A DNA stretch of 16,875 bases from an uncultured Collinsella sp. (GTDB taxonomy: Bacteria > Actinomycetota > Coriobacteriia > Coriobacteriales > Coriobacteriaceae). The translations under genes were made by a program, and so were the position numbers. Location of the stretch: assembly GCA_900541785.1 (NCBI GenBank), contig UQKY01000049.1:1-16875 (forward strand), read 5' to 3'. Below the pieces are notes generated by a model. It was not told the origin of the DNA. It did no database searches and worked only from the letters and a program-made list of their open reading frames with translations. Position 1 is the stretch's first letter, and the number at the start of each line of letters is the position of its first letter. Shown here one piece after another: positions 1 to 7,377 of the stretch.

Positions 1-384
1 CCACATATCCTTCATCGGGATGTTGAGTTCCTCGATGCGCTGGCTCAGCTTCTCAAAGCTTTCCTCGCTCAGGCAGTGCTCCATGTGGCAGCCCTCTTGC
101 GACGCGACATCCGCCGAAACACCGGCTTCCTCGAGCAACCGCACGAAAAAGCAGTGGCGCTCCCACATTTGGCGAGCGACCTCCAGACCACGTTCCGTCA
201 GATGAACGTCGCGCTTGCCCATTTCGACATAGCCGCTGCTCTCCAGCGTCGCCATGGCTTTAGAGACGCTCGCCTTGGTCACGCCCAGGTATTCGGCGAC
301 GTCGATTGAGCGCACCGTGCCTTGGCGCTCCGAGAGCACATAAATAGATTCGAGATAATCTTCTCCAGATTCACGTAGGGCCAT
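1..384 (-). CDS. DtxR/MntR-family metal-dependent transcriptional regulator (3' end outside window)
   Basis: The first 128 codons of a metal-dependent repressor; the gene runs off the left edge with no stop. The ATG at 384 follows an AAAGG ribosome site. An N-terminal winged helix-turn-helix spans about residues 1-65 (recognition helix near VTKASVSKAMATLE), followed by the dimerisation/metal domain. Visible metal ligands align with the family: Asp9 and Glu12 in GEDYLES (MntR Asp8 and Glu11), a His in WERHCFF (MntR His77), and EGCHMEHCLS supplying Cys, Glu and His. Cys sits where DtxR has Cys102 and MntR has Glu99, while Asp9 is MntR-like, so iron versus manganese preference cannot be called. 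Proteins of this family repress metal-uptake genes when loaded with Fe(II) or Mn(II). A C-terminal SH3-like domain, if present, lies outside the window. Confidence 0.9.
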   Translation of the reverse strand, partial: MALRESGEDYLESIYVLSERQGTVRSIDVAEYLGVTKASVSKAMATLESSGYVEMGKRDVHLTERGLEVARQMWERHCFFVRLLEEAGVSADVASQEGCHMEHCLSEESFEKLSQRIEELNIPMKDMW

Positions 385-405
385 GGGCCGCCTTTCGCGA
401 TGATT

Positions 406-435
406 GTTAGTTAGCCTTTGGATACTTTACTGCAA
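406..435 (-). promoter_or_regulatory. Possible promoter and DtxR-like operator half-site upstream of the metalloregulator
   Basis: Read on the minus strand, TTGCAG (430-435) and TAACTA (408-413) are separated by 16 nt and could form a weak promoter. The -10 element overlaps AGGCTAACTAA, which resembles one half of the DtxR/IdeR box (AGGCTAACCTAA) with one base missing. The other half is not recognisable. Autoregulation by the downstream gene is an inference from position. Confidence 0.28.
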
Positions 436-526
436 AAGTTGCCCATGTCTTACTACGTTGTTTAAAAAGTTAACCGTGTTTCACAAAATGCGCGGGGCAA
501 GCAGGGCGACACCGTACGCAACGTAC

Positions 527-574
527 AAGGAGTGTCCCCAGCTGCCGGCACAAAAGGAACGTCCCCAAGTGCCG
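527..574. repeat. Intergenic GTCCCC/GCCGGCAC repeat, copy 1
   Basis: A ~48-bp unit with AAGGAGTGTCCCC, CTGCCGGCAC and GTCCCCAAGTGCCG in that order. It aligns almost end to end with 13556-13606. CGGCAC and GTGCCG can pair around a ~20-nt loop containing GTCCCC. It lies just after the stop of the HAD gene, in the 198-bp gap before the metalloregulator. No protein is encoded here. Confidence 0.65.
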
Positions 575-582
575 AGCCGCAG

Positions 583-1353
583 CTATAGCAGGTCAAAGTG
601 CTTGGCGGCGTTGTAAATTCCGTCGTCGTCCACGGCGGTCGTCACGTAGGTCGCCGCGGCCTTCACGGTCTCCTGCGCGTTACCCATGGCCACACTTGTG
701 CCCACGGCCGAGAACATCGACAGGTCGTTCTCACCGTCGCCAAAGGCAATCGCCTCGCTCGCGTCGATGCCCAGGCGCTCCAGCGTCGCCGCCACGCCCA
801 GGTCCTTGCCGCCGTTTGCCGGAATAATGTCGCAGAACAGATCGCACCAGCGCGTAGTGAGCGAATGCGACACGGCATCGGTCACGATATGCTCGTCAAC
901 CGGGTCCACAAAGGCGCAAAACTGGTAGACCGGCGCATCGAAGGCGTGCTCAAACGGCTCCTCGTGGTAGACGATTCCCGCGTTGCTGCCGGCCGTCACC
1001 ACGCGCTCGGAGAGGCGGTTCACAAACGAGTTCTCGCCCTGCATGCACAGCGAGTCGTAGCGCCCCTGTGCCACCTGGTCCACAATCACCGCAACGTCGC
1101 CCGGGTCAATCGGGCAGCTACGGTAGACGCCCTCGGCATCAAAGCAGTGCTGGCCCGAAAGCGTAATGTACGCATCCCAACCCAAGTTGAGCAGCCAATC
1201 GGGCATCTGGTAGGTCGGGCGACCCGTGGCGATCACGCACGCAATCCCCTGCTCGCGAAAGCTGTCGAGCACCTGCTGCGCCGACGCCGGAATCCGGTGG
1301 GTCTTAAAGCTCAGCAGCGTGCCGTCGATATCGAAAAACGCGGCTTTGATCAT
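583..1353 (-). CDS. Cof-type HAD-superfamily (IIB) phosphatase
   Basis: A 256-residue cytoplasmic hydrolase of the Cof/HAD-IIB group, which usually dephosphorylates sugar phosphates, nucleotides or cofactors; the substrate is not predictable. All four HAD motifs are present: FDIDGT (nucleophile Asp8, acid/base Asp10), IATGRP (Thr43), Lys183 in GGKDLG, and GDGENDLSMF (Asp206, Asp210) for Mg2+. The C2-type cap lies between motifs II and III. VAMGNA and DDDGI near the C terminus are typical of Cof proteins. Length is normal. The start lies 6 nt after the stop of the ABC-F gene and the GAGGAG ribosome site overlaps that stop codon, so the two are probably co-transcribed and translationally coupled. 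Confidence 0.92.
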   Translation of the reverse strand: MIKAAFFDIDGTLLSFKTHRIPASAQQVLDSFREQGIACVIATGRPTYQMPDWLLNLGWDAYITLSGQHCFDAEGVYRSCPIDPGDVAVIVDQVAQGRYDSLCMQGENSFVNRLSERVVTAGSNAGIVYHEEPFEHAFDAPVYQFCAFVDPVDEHIVTDAVSHSLTTRWCDLFCDIIPANGGKDLGVAATLERLGIDASEAIAFGDGENDLSMFSAVGTSVAMGNAQETVKAAATYVTTAVDDDGIYNAAKHFDLL

Positions 1354-1359
1354 CCTCGT

Positions 1360-3219
1360 CTACTCCTCGCCCTCGAGCTTTTCGCTCGCCTCAAGCCACG
1401 CCATCTCCAGCTCGTCCATGGCGGCGTGGGCCTCGTCGATCTTTGCCTGCTGTTCGCCCAGCGCCGTGTAGTTGGTGGGATCGACCTGGGCCATGGCGGC
1501 CTCGGCCTCCTCCACGCGGGCGCGCTGCGTCTCCATCTTGCGCTCGAGTGAGCTTACCTCGCGGCGGAGCTTCTGGCGCTCGGCGTTGGACAGGCCGTTG
1601 GGCTGCCCGCTCGCCTTGGGTTTTTCGGCCGCAACCGCTGCGGCGCCGGTGTCGAACGTGCCGGTCTTGGCGTTCGGCGCGCCCACGGGCTCGCCCTCGG
1701 CGGTGGCGTTGCACAGGCGCAGGTATTGGTCGACGCCGCCGGGCATATGCGTCAGATGGCCATCGAGCAGCGCCCACTGCTGGTCGGTCACGCGCTCCAT
1801 GAGGAAACGGTCGTGCGTCACCAGGATCAGCGTGCCCGGCCAGCCGTCGAGCAGGTCCTCGACAATCGCGAGCATGTCGGTATCCAGATCGTTGCCCGGC
1901 TCGTCCAGGATAAGCACGTTGGGCTCGTCCAGGATCGTCAGCAGCAGCGACAGGCGACGGCGCTGGCCGCCCGAAAGGTCGCCGATACGACTCCAGAGCT
2001 GTTGCGTCGTAAAGCCCAGACGCTCGCAAAGCTTCTCGGGCGAGGTCTCCTTGCCGTCGATGACGTAGTACTTCTTATAGTTGCTGAGCACCTCGCGGAT
2101 CGTGTCGCCCATGTAAGGCTCGAGCTCCTCGAGCTGCTGCGACAGCACGCCAAAACGCACCGTCTGGCCGATCTTCACGCGGCCGCGCAGGGGCGCGATC
2201 TTGCCCTGAATCACGTCGAGCAGCGTGGACTTACCGGCGCCGTTCTCGCCCAAAAGACCATAGCGGTCGCCCGCGCCGATAAGCCATGTCACGTCGGAGA
2301 GCACCTGCTTGGGCGCGCCATCGGTATCCGCATAGCCGGCATCCACGTCGATCACGTCGATGACCTGCTTGCCCAGGCGGCTCACGGCCAGGCGCTTGAG
2401 CTCCAGCTCGTCACGCACGGGCGGCACGTCGGCGATCAGCTCGCGAGCGGCATCCACGCGAAACTTGGGCTTGGTGGAGCGGGCTTGGGCGCCGCGGCTC
2501 AGCCACGCGAGCTCCTTGCGTGCCATGTTGCGACGACGCTCCTCGGTGACGGCGGCCATGCGGTCGCGCTCCACGCGCTGCAGGATGTATGCCGAGTAGC
2601 CACCCTCGAAGGGATCGACCTGGCCGTCATGGACCTCCCACATGCTGGTGCAGACCTCGTCCAAGAACCAGCGATCGTGCGTGACCACGAGCATGGCGCC
2701 CTGACCGCGCTGCCAGCGGGCCTTTAAGTGACGCGCGAGCCAGTTGATGGTGCGCATGTCCAGGTGGTTGGTGGGCTCGTCGAGCATGAGCACGTCGTAG
2801 TCGCCGATCAGCAGGCGCGCGAGGTCCACGCGGCGGCGCTGACCGCCCGAAAGCTCGCCCACCGTGCCCTCCCAGGGCACATCGCTAATGAGGCCGGCGA
2901 GGATCTGGCGCGTGCGGGGGCTCGACGCCCACTCGTACTCGGGCGTGTCGCCGACGACGGCATGGTGCACGGTGTCGGTGTCGACAAGCTGGTCCTTTTG
3001 GCCGAGCAGACCGATCGTGGTGCCGCGGCGATGCGTCACGCGGCCATCGTCGGGCTCCAGCGTGCCGGCGAGCACGCTCAGCAGCGTCGACTTGCCGTCG
3101 CCGTTTTTACCGACGATGCCAATACGGTCGCCCTCGCCCACGCCGAGCGTTACGCTATCGAAAATATGCTTGGTGGGAAACTCTAGGCTGACGGAATCGC
3201 ATCCCAAAAGAATCGCCAT
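1360..3219 (-). CDS. ABC-F family ATPase, Uup-like
   Basis: A 619-residue soluble protein with two ABC ATPase domains and no membrane segment, characteristic of ABC-F translation/ribosome factors. Domain 1 has GKNGDGKST (residues 37-45), LSGGQRRR (123-130) and LDEPTNHLD (146-154). The inter-domain linker (about 211-275) contains KELAWLSRGAQARSTK, a Uup-like signature. Domain 2 has GENGAGKST (324-332), LSGGQRRR (415-422) and LDEPGNDLD (438-446), where the usual Thr is Gly. A charged C-terminal coiled coil (about 543-617) matches the ABC-F CTD of Uup. The start is set by AAGGAG nine bases before ATG 3219; the frame is open 52 codons further upstream but without a comparable ribosome site. The HAD phosphatase follows 6 nt later. 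An antibiotic-resistance role cannot be excluded but Uup-like housekeeping is likelier. Confidence 0.92.
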   Translation of the reverse strand: MAILLGCDSVSLEFPTKHIFDSVTLGVGEGDRIGIVGKNGDGKSTLLSVLAGTLEPDDGRVTHRRGTTIGLLGQKDQLVDTDTVHHAVVGDTPEYEWASSPRTRQILAGLISDVPWEGTVGELSGGQRRRVDLARLLIGDYDVLMLDEPTNHLDMRTINWLARHLKARWQRGQGAMLVVTHDRWFLDEVCTSMWEVHDGQVDPFEGGYSAYILQRVERDRMAAVTEERRRNMARKELAWLSRGAQARSTKPKFRVDAARELIADVPPVRDELELKRLAVSRLGKQVIDVIDVDAGYADTDGAPKQVLSDVTWLIGAGDRYGLLGENGAGKSTLLDVIQGKIAPLRGRVKIGQTVRFGVLSQQLEELEPYMGDTIREVLSNYKKYYVIDGKETSPEKLCERLGFTTQQLWSRIGDLSGGQRRRLSLLLTILDEPNVLILDEPGNDLDTDMLAIVEDLLDGWPGTLILVTHDRFLMERVTDQQWALLDGHLTHMPGGVDQYLRLCNATAEGEPVGAPNAKTGTFDTGAAAVAAEKPKASGQPNGLSNAERQKLRREVSSLERKMETQRARVEEAEAAMAQVDPTNYTALGEQQAKIDEAHAAMDELEMAWLEASEKLEGEE

Positions 3220-3280
3220 ATGCCCTGCTCCTTCGTAGAAATTCAACGTTGTCCATGATAGCAGCGAGCCCCACCCCAAA

Positions 3281-3313
3281 CCACCACGAAGGTGCCTGTC
3301 CCCTTTGTGGTGG
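3281..3313. repeat. CCACCAC/GTGGTGG hairpin with a GTCCCC core
   Basis: CCACCACGAAGG (3281-3292) and CCTTTGTGGTGG (3302-3313) pair at 11 of 12 positions around the loop TGCCTGTCC. It lies between the pst terminator and the ABC-F start. The CTGTCCCC core recalls the other GTCCCC repeats in this window. It might form part of the ABC-F leader or a weak terminator, but has no T tract. Confidence 0.6.
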
Positions 3314-3331
3314 TCGTTTCGGTCGCAGAGC

Positions 3332-3368
3332 AAAAAGGCGGGCCATCTCCCGCAAGAGATGACCCGCC
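3332..3368 (-). terminator. Rho-independent terminator of the pst operon
   Basis: On the minus strand a 13-bp stem (GGCGGGTCATCTC with GAGATGGCCCGCC, one G-U pair) closes a 6-nt loop and is followed directly by TTTTT. It begins 56 nt after the pstB stop, so it ends the pstSCAB transcript. Confidence 0.9.
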
Positions 3369-3424
3369 CCTCCAATCAGTCCCGTGGCGACCGTGGCCAC
3401 CGCGGGCCTCAAGCATGTCCCGGA

Positions 3425-4293
<869 letters not shown>

Positions 4294-4297
<4 letters not shown>

Positions 4298-5220
4298 TCG
4301 GCCGTCATCTTCCTTGCCAGTTGCTTGCCCACGATACGGGCGACTACGTTAAACAGCAGCACGCAGATCATCAGCAGTGCGGCGGTGCCCCAGACGATCT
4401 GCTGTGCCTCGGGGCTGCCCTCGCCATAGGTCTTGTAGATGTGCACGGCGAGCGACTCACCGGGGCGGAACACGTTCCAGGCGCAAGTGGGGCTCGACAG
4501 GTTAAAGCTCAAGAAGTTGAGGCGAACCGGCGAGCTCATGCCCGAGGTAAAGAGCAGCGCCGCGGCCTCGCCAAACACGCGGCCGGCCGAAAGCACGATG
4601 CCGGTCACGATGGCGGGCATGGCCTCGGGAATCAAAATGTGCAGCGTGGCCTCCCAGCGAGTGAGGCCCATGGCCAGGCATGCATCGCGCTGGGCCTGCG
4701 GCACGTCCTCGAGCGCCTGCTGAATCACGCGCACCAGGATGGGGATGTTGAACATGGTGAGCGCGACGGCGCCGGAGATGATGGAGTACTTCCAGCCCAG
4801 CTGCACCGAGAACACCAGAAAGCCGAACATGCCGACGACGATGGAAGGCAGCGAGGACAGCGTCTCGATGGCGGTGGAGGCGATGTCACGGATAGGGCCG
4901 TTCGGTGCGTACTCGACCAGGAAGACCGCGCCGCCCAGGCTGATGGGCACCGAGATGACCAGAGTGATCAGCAGCAGATAGAACGAGTCGAACAGCTGGT
5001 AGAGTACGCCGCCCTGGGTTCCGTTGGCGCGCGCGGGCTGCGTGAGAAATCCCGGCTGGAACAGCGTCGAGATGCCCTCGAACAGGATGTAGGCCACCAT
5101 GGAGACGACGATGAGCATGACGATGGCGGCGATCGCCGTCAGCACGCCCGTGGCGATGCGGTCCTGCTTTTGGACGCGCCCGAGTCTCGCCTCGTCGATG
5201 TGGATGCGCGTGCTAGCCAC
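4294..5220 (-). CDS. pstA: Phosphate ABC transporter permease PstA
   Basis: One of the two channel-forming subunits of the high-affinity phosphate importer. The 308 residues begin with a short cytoplasmic tail and a first membrane helix at about residues 24-48, with further hydrophobic helices to the C terminus. The EAA-type coupling loop that contacts PstB is visible around RWEATLHILIPEAMPAI followed by SAGRVFGEAAAL. Start is GTG 5220, inside the end of pstC (8-nt overlap, GTGGCTAG), with a GAAGG/AAGGGGG ribosome site upstream. Its stop overlaps the pstB start by 4 nt. The tight overlaps indicate translational coupling and fixed subunit stoichiometry. Confidence 0.95.
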
Positions 5221-6121
5221 GAGCCTTCGCCCCCTTGCGGCCGATAAGGTGGATGATCAGGATGAAGATGAGGCTCATGCCCATCAGCAGCAGACCGAGC
5301 GCCCACAGAACATCGTCCTGGGCCGAGCCCTCGGCATAGACCGCCATAGACGTGGTGAGCGTGGTGGTGATGGTCGAAGCCGGCGACAGCAGCGACGTCG
5401 GCATGGCCTCGATGCCGCCGATGACCATGCGCACGGCGAGCGTCTCGCCAAAGGCACGGGTCATGCCAAGGATGACTGCGGTCATGAGCGACGGCATGGC
5501 GGACTTGAGCACCACGTGCCAGATGGTCTGCCAGCGGGTGTAGCCCAGCGCAAGCGAGCCCTGACGGTAGCTGTCGGGCACGGCGCGCAGGCCATCGACC
5601 GAAAGCGTGGTCATGGTCGGCAGGATCATGACGGCCAGCACGATAGCGCCGGGCAGGATGCCCAGGCCCGTGCTCACATGGAAAACACTCTTCATAAGGC
5701 CGACAACCACGTGAAAGCCGATCAAGCCAAAGACGACCGAGGGAATGCCGGTCAAAAGCTCAATAAGCGGCTGAAAGATCCTGGAACCAAACTTAGGCTG
5801 GATCTCGACCGCAAAGATGGCAGAGCCGATGGCGATGGGCAGCGCGATGAGCGTGGAGAGCACCATGACTGCAAACGAGGTGACGATCAGGGGCAGAGCG
5901 CCGGTATAAGGCAGGCCGTTTTCGGCCGTGTTAGCCAGGTCCCACATGGTACCGGTGAAAAACTCGACGACCGAGACGCCGTCCTTGACAAAAGCCGAGA
6001 GGCCCTTTTGGGCGACCATAAAGATGAGCGCGGCAACGACAAGCGTCACGAGCGCAACGCACGCGCCCGTGACGCCCAGGCCCACGTTCTCAAGGTCGCG
6101 CTTTGGCAGCTGTTTTGCCAT
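5213..6121 (-). CDS. pstC: Phosphate ABC transporter permease PstC
   Basis: The partner permease of PstA. The 302-residue protein has a short basic N terminus, a first membrane helix at about residues 13-36, a periplasm-type loop, and then several hydrophobic helices. The EAA coupling loop is visible in YTRWQTIWHVVLKSAMPSL with MTRAFGETLAV after it, as in PstC. ATG 6121 follows a GGAAAGG ribosome site. It lies 25 nt after the pstS stop and overlaps pstA by 8 nt, giving the standard order pstS-pstC-pstA-pstB. Confidence 0.95.
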   Translation of the reverse strand: MAKQLPKRDLENVGLGVTGACVALVTLVVAALIFMVAQKGLSAFVKDGVSVVEFFTGTMWDLANTAENGLPYTGALPLIVTSFAVMVLSTLIALPIAIGSAIFAVEIQPKFGSRIFQPLIELLTGIPSVVFGLIGFHVVVGLMKSVFHVSTGLGILPGAIVLAVMILPTMTTLSVDGLRAVPDSYRQGSLALGYTRWQTIWHVVLKSAMPSLMTAVILGMTRAFGETLAVRMVIGGIEAMPTSLLSPASTITTTLTTSMAVYAEGSAQDDVLWALGLLLMGMSLIFILIIHLIGRKGAKARG

Positions 6122-6146
6122 TGCAAACCTTTCCGGGGGCGATTAC

Positions 6147-7085
6147 TTATTTAGCGGAGACCTTGCCGCTGGCGTCCTTGACGACCTTCATGGCAGAGAC
6201 GGGAATAAAGCCCTGCTCCTCGACGAGCTTGCCCTGGACGTCGTCGCAAAGCATGAACTCCAGGAAGGCCTTGGTAGCCTCGTCGGCGTCCTTGGAGCAG
6301 TACATGTGCTCGGTCGCCCAGATCTTGAAGGAGTCGTCGGTGACATTCTTGCTCTTGGGCTCGACGCCCTCGACCTTGATGGCGTTGAACTTGGAGTCAT
6401 CGAAGTGCGAGAAGTCCAGGTAGGAGATGGCGTTGTCGGTGCTGGCCATCTGAGTCTGGACATCGCCGGACTTGTCGAGCTCGGCGTCGCCCTTAAAGTC
6501 GACGGCCTCGTCGCCAAAGACGGCGGCCTCAAAGGTAGCGCGGGTACCGGAGCCGGCCTTGCGGTTGAGGACGACGATGGTGGCGTCGTCGCCGCCGACC
6601 TCCTTCCAGTTGGTGATCTGGCCGGAGAAGATGCCCTTGAGCTGCTCGAAGGACAGATCGTCGACCGTCACGTTCTTGGAGACGACGGGGCCCATGCCCA
6701 CGACGGCGACCTCGTGGTCGACGAGGTTCTTGACCTGATCGGCCTCGAGCTTGGACTCGGCGAAGACGTCGGAGTTACCGATGGTGACGGTGCCGGCGGC
6801 AACAGCGGTAAGGCCCTTGCCCGAACCGTTGCCCGAACCGGAGATGGAGACGTCGGGGTTGGCATCCATGAACTTCTCGGCAGCAGCCTCGACGAGAGCC
6901 TGGAACGAGGAGGCACCGTCGTAGGTCACCTCACCGGAGACGGACTCGGCAGCAGCGGCGCTACCCTTGTCGGCAGCGTTGGAAGCGCCTGCGCCACCGC
7001 AACCAACGAGACCGAGGCCGACGATGCTGGCAAGACCACCAGCGAGGCCGAGGAACTGACGACGAGAATAAGCCTGATCGAGCAT
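6147..7085 (-). CDS. pstS: Phosphate-binding lipoprotein PstS
   Basis: The extracytoplasmic phosphate receptor that delivers Pi to PstCA. The 312 residues start with a twin-arginine signal (SRRQFLGLAG, residues 7-16) and a lipobox LVGC (Cys29), so it is predicted to be Tat-exported, lipidated at Cys29 and membrane-anchored. Phosphate-binding elements are visible: SGSGNGSGKG (82-91), TIGNSD (101-106) and AGSGTR (177-182), as in the PstS/PBP_like_2 family. A Ser/Ala/Gly-rich linker follows Cys29. ATG 7085 is chosen because AAAGGAAG lies just upstream; an in-frame upstream extension lacks a ribosome site and would bury the signal peptide. It is the first gene of the pst operon, whose expression normally rises in phosphate limitation. 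Confidence 0.95.
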   Translation of the reverse strand: MLDQAYSRRQFLGLAGGLASIVGLGLVGCGGAGASNAADKGSAAAAESVSGEVTYDGASSFQALVEAAAEKFMDANPDVSISGSGNGSGKGLTAVAAGTVTIGNSDVFAESKLEADQVKNLVDHEVAVVGMGPVVSKNVTVDDLSFEQLKGIFSGQITNWKEVGGDDATIVVLNRKAGSGTRATFEAAVFGDEAVDFKGDAELDKSGDVQTQMASTDNAISYLDFSHFDDSKFNAIKVEGVEPKSKNVTDDSFKIWATEHMYCSKDADEATKAFLEFMLCDDVQGKLVEEQGFIPVSAMKVVKDASGKVSAK

Positions 7086-7110
7086 GATCTTCCTTTCATA
7101 CATGCGACTC

Positions 7111-7127
7111 GCGGGCACCCCGCCCGC
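7111..7127 (-). promoter_or_regulatory. GC hairpin in the pstS leader
   Basis: On the minus strand GCGGGC-GGGGT-GCCCGC forms a perfect 6-bp stem ending 25 nt before the pstS ATG, just upstream of the ribosome site. No T tract follows, so it is not a terminator. Hairpins with a similar GGCGGG core lie at the same distance before pepV, the LOG gene and the SDR gene. Confidence 0.55.
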
Positions 7128-7184
7128 TTTGCTGTTTGGAAAGATACGGCCCCGACCGGGCAACGTCCGCGCCAACTGCGGTTT

Positions 7185-7233
7185 CTTACAGGCATCTGAT
7201 AGACCCTTACCGCAAGCGCGGCTCGGCTTTACA
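7185..7233 (-). promoter_or_regulatory. Spaced TGTAA-like repeats upstream of pstS (possible response-regulator site)
   Basis: On the minus strand TGTAAA, GGTAAG and TGTAAG begin 22 and 21 nt apart. Pho-type response regulators bind direct repeats with an 11-bp half period, so this spacing is suggestive, but the match to the known PhoB consensus is weak and no convincing -10/-35 pair could be assigned. Treat as a candidate only. Confidence 0.2.
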
Positions 7234-7287
7234 AACGAATAACAATCCCCACCCAAGCATGGCGCGCCTTTTACACCAATAAAAACA

Positions 7288-7356
7288 AAGTTGCGGTGAA
7301 ATAGTTCCTGTTTGGCCATCAAATGGCCCATTCTAGGAACTATTCCACCGCAACTT
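7288..7356. repeat. Family A palindromic hairpin, copy 1
   Basis: Arms of 22 bp (AAGTTGCGGTGAAATAG.. against its complement) pair at 21 positions. The single A-C mismatch becomes a G-U pair in minus-strand RNA. The centre holds a smaller GGCCAT-CAA-ATGGCC hairpin. It begins 21 nt after the pepV stop, and on the minus strand is followed by TGTTTTTATT, so this copy probably works as the pepV terminator. Copies 2 and 3 are at 10562-10628 and 16728-16794. Confidence 0.9.
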
Positions 7357-7377
7357 AGATTGGGAAACCGCGAAACC

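Noticed and set aside
7086..7331. Upstream extension of the pstS reading frame to 7331
   Set aside because: It would place about 80 residues before the Tat signal peptide, and runs through the leader hairpin and family A repeat; the ATG at 7085 has a good ribosome site.
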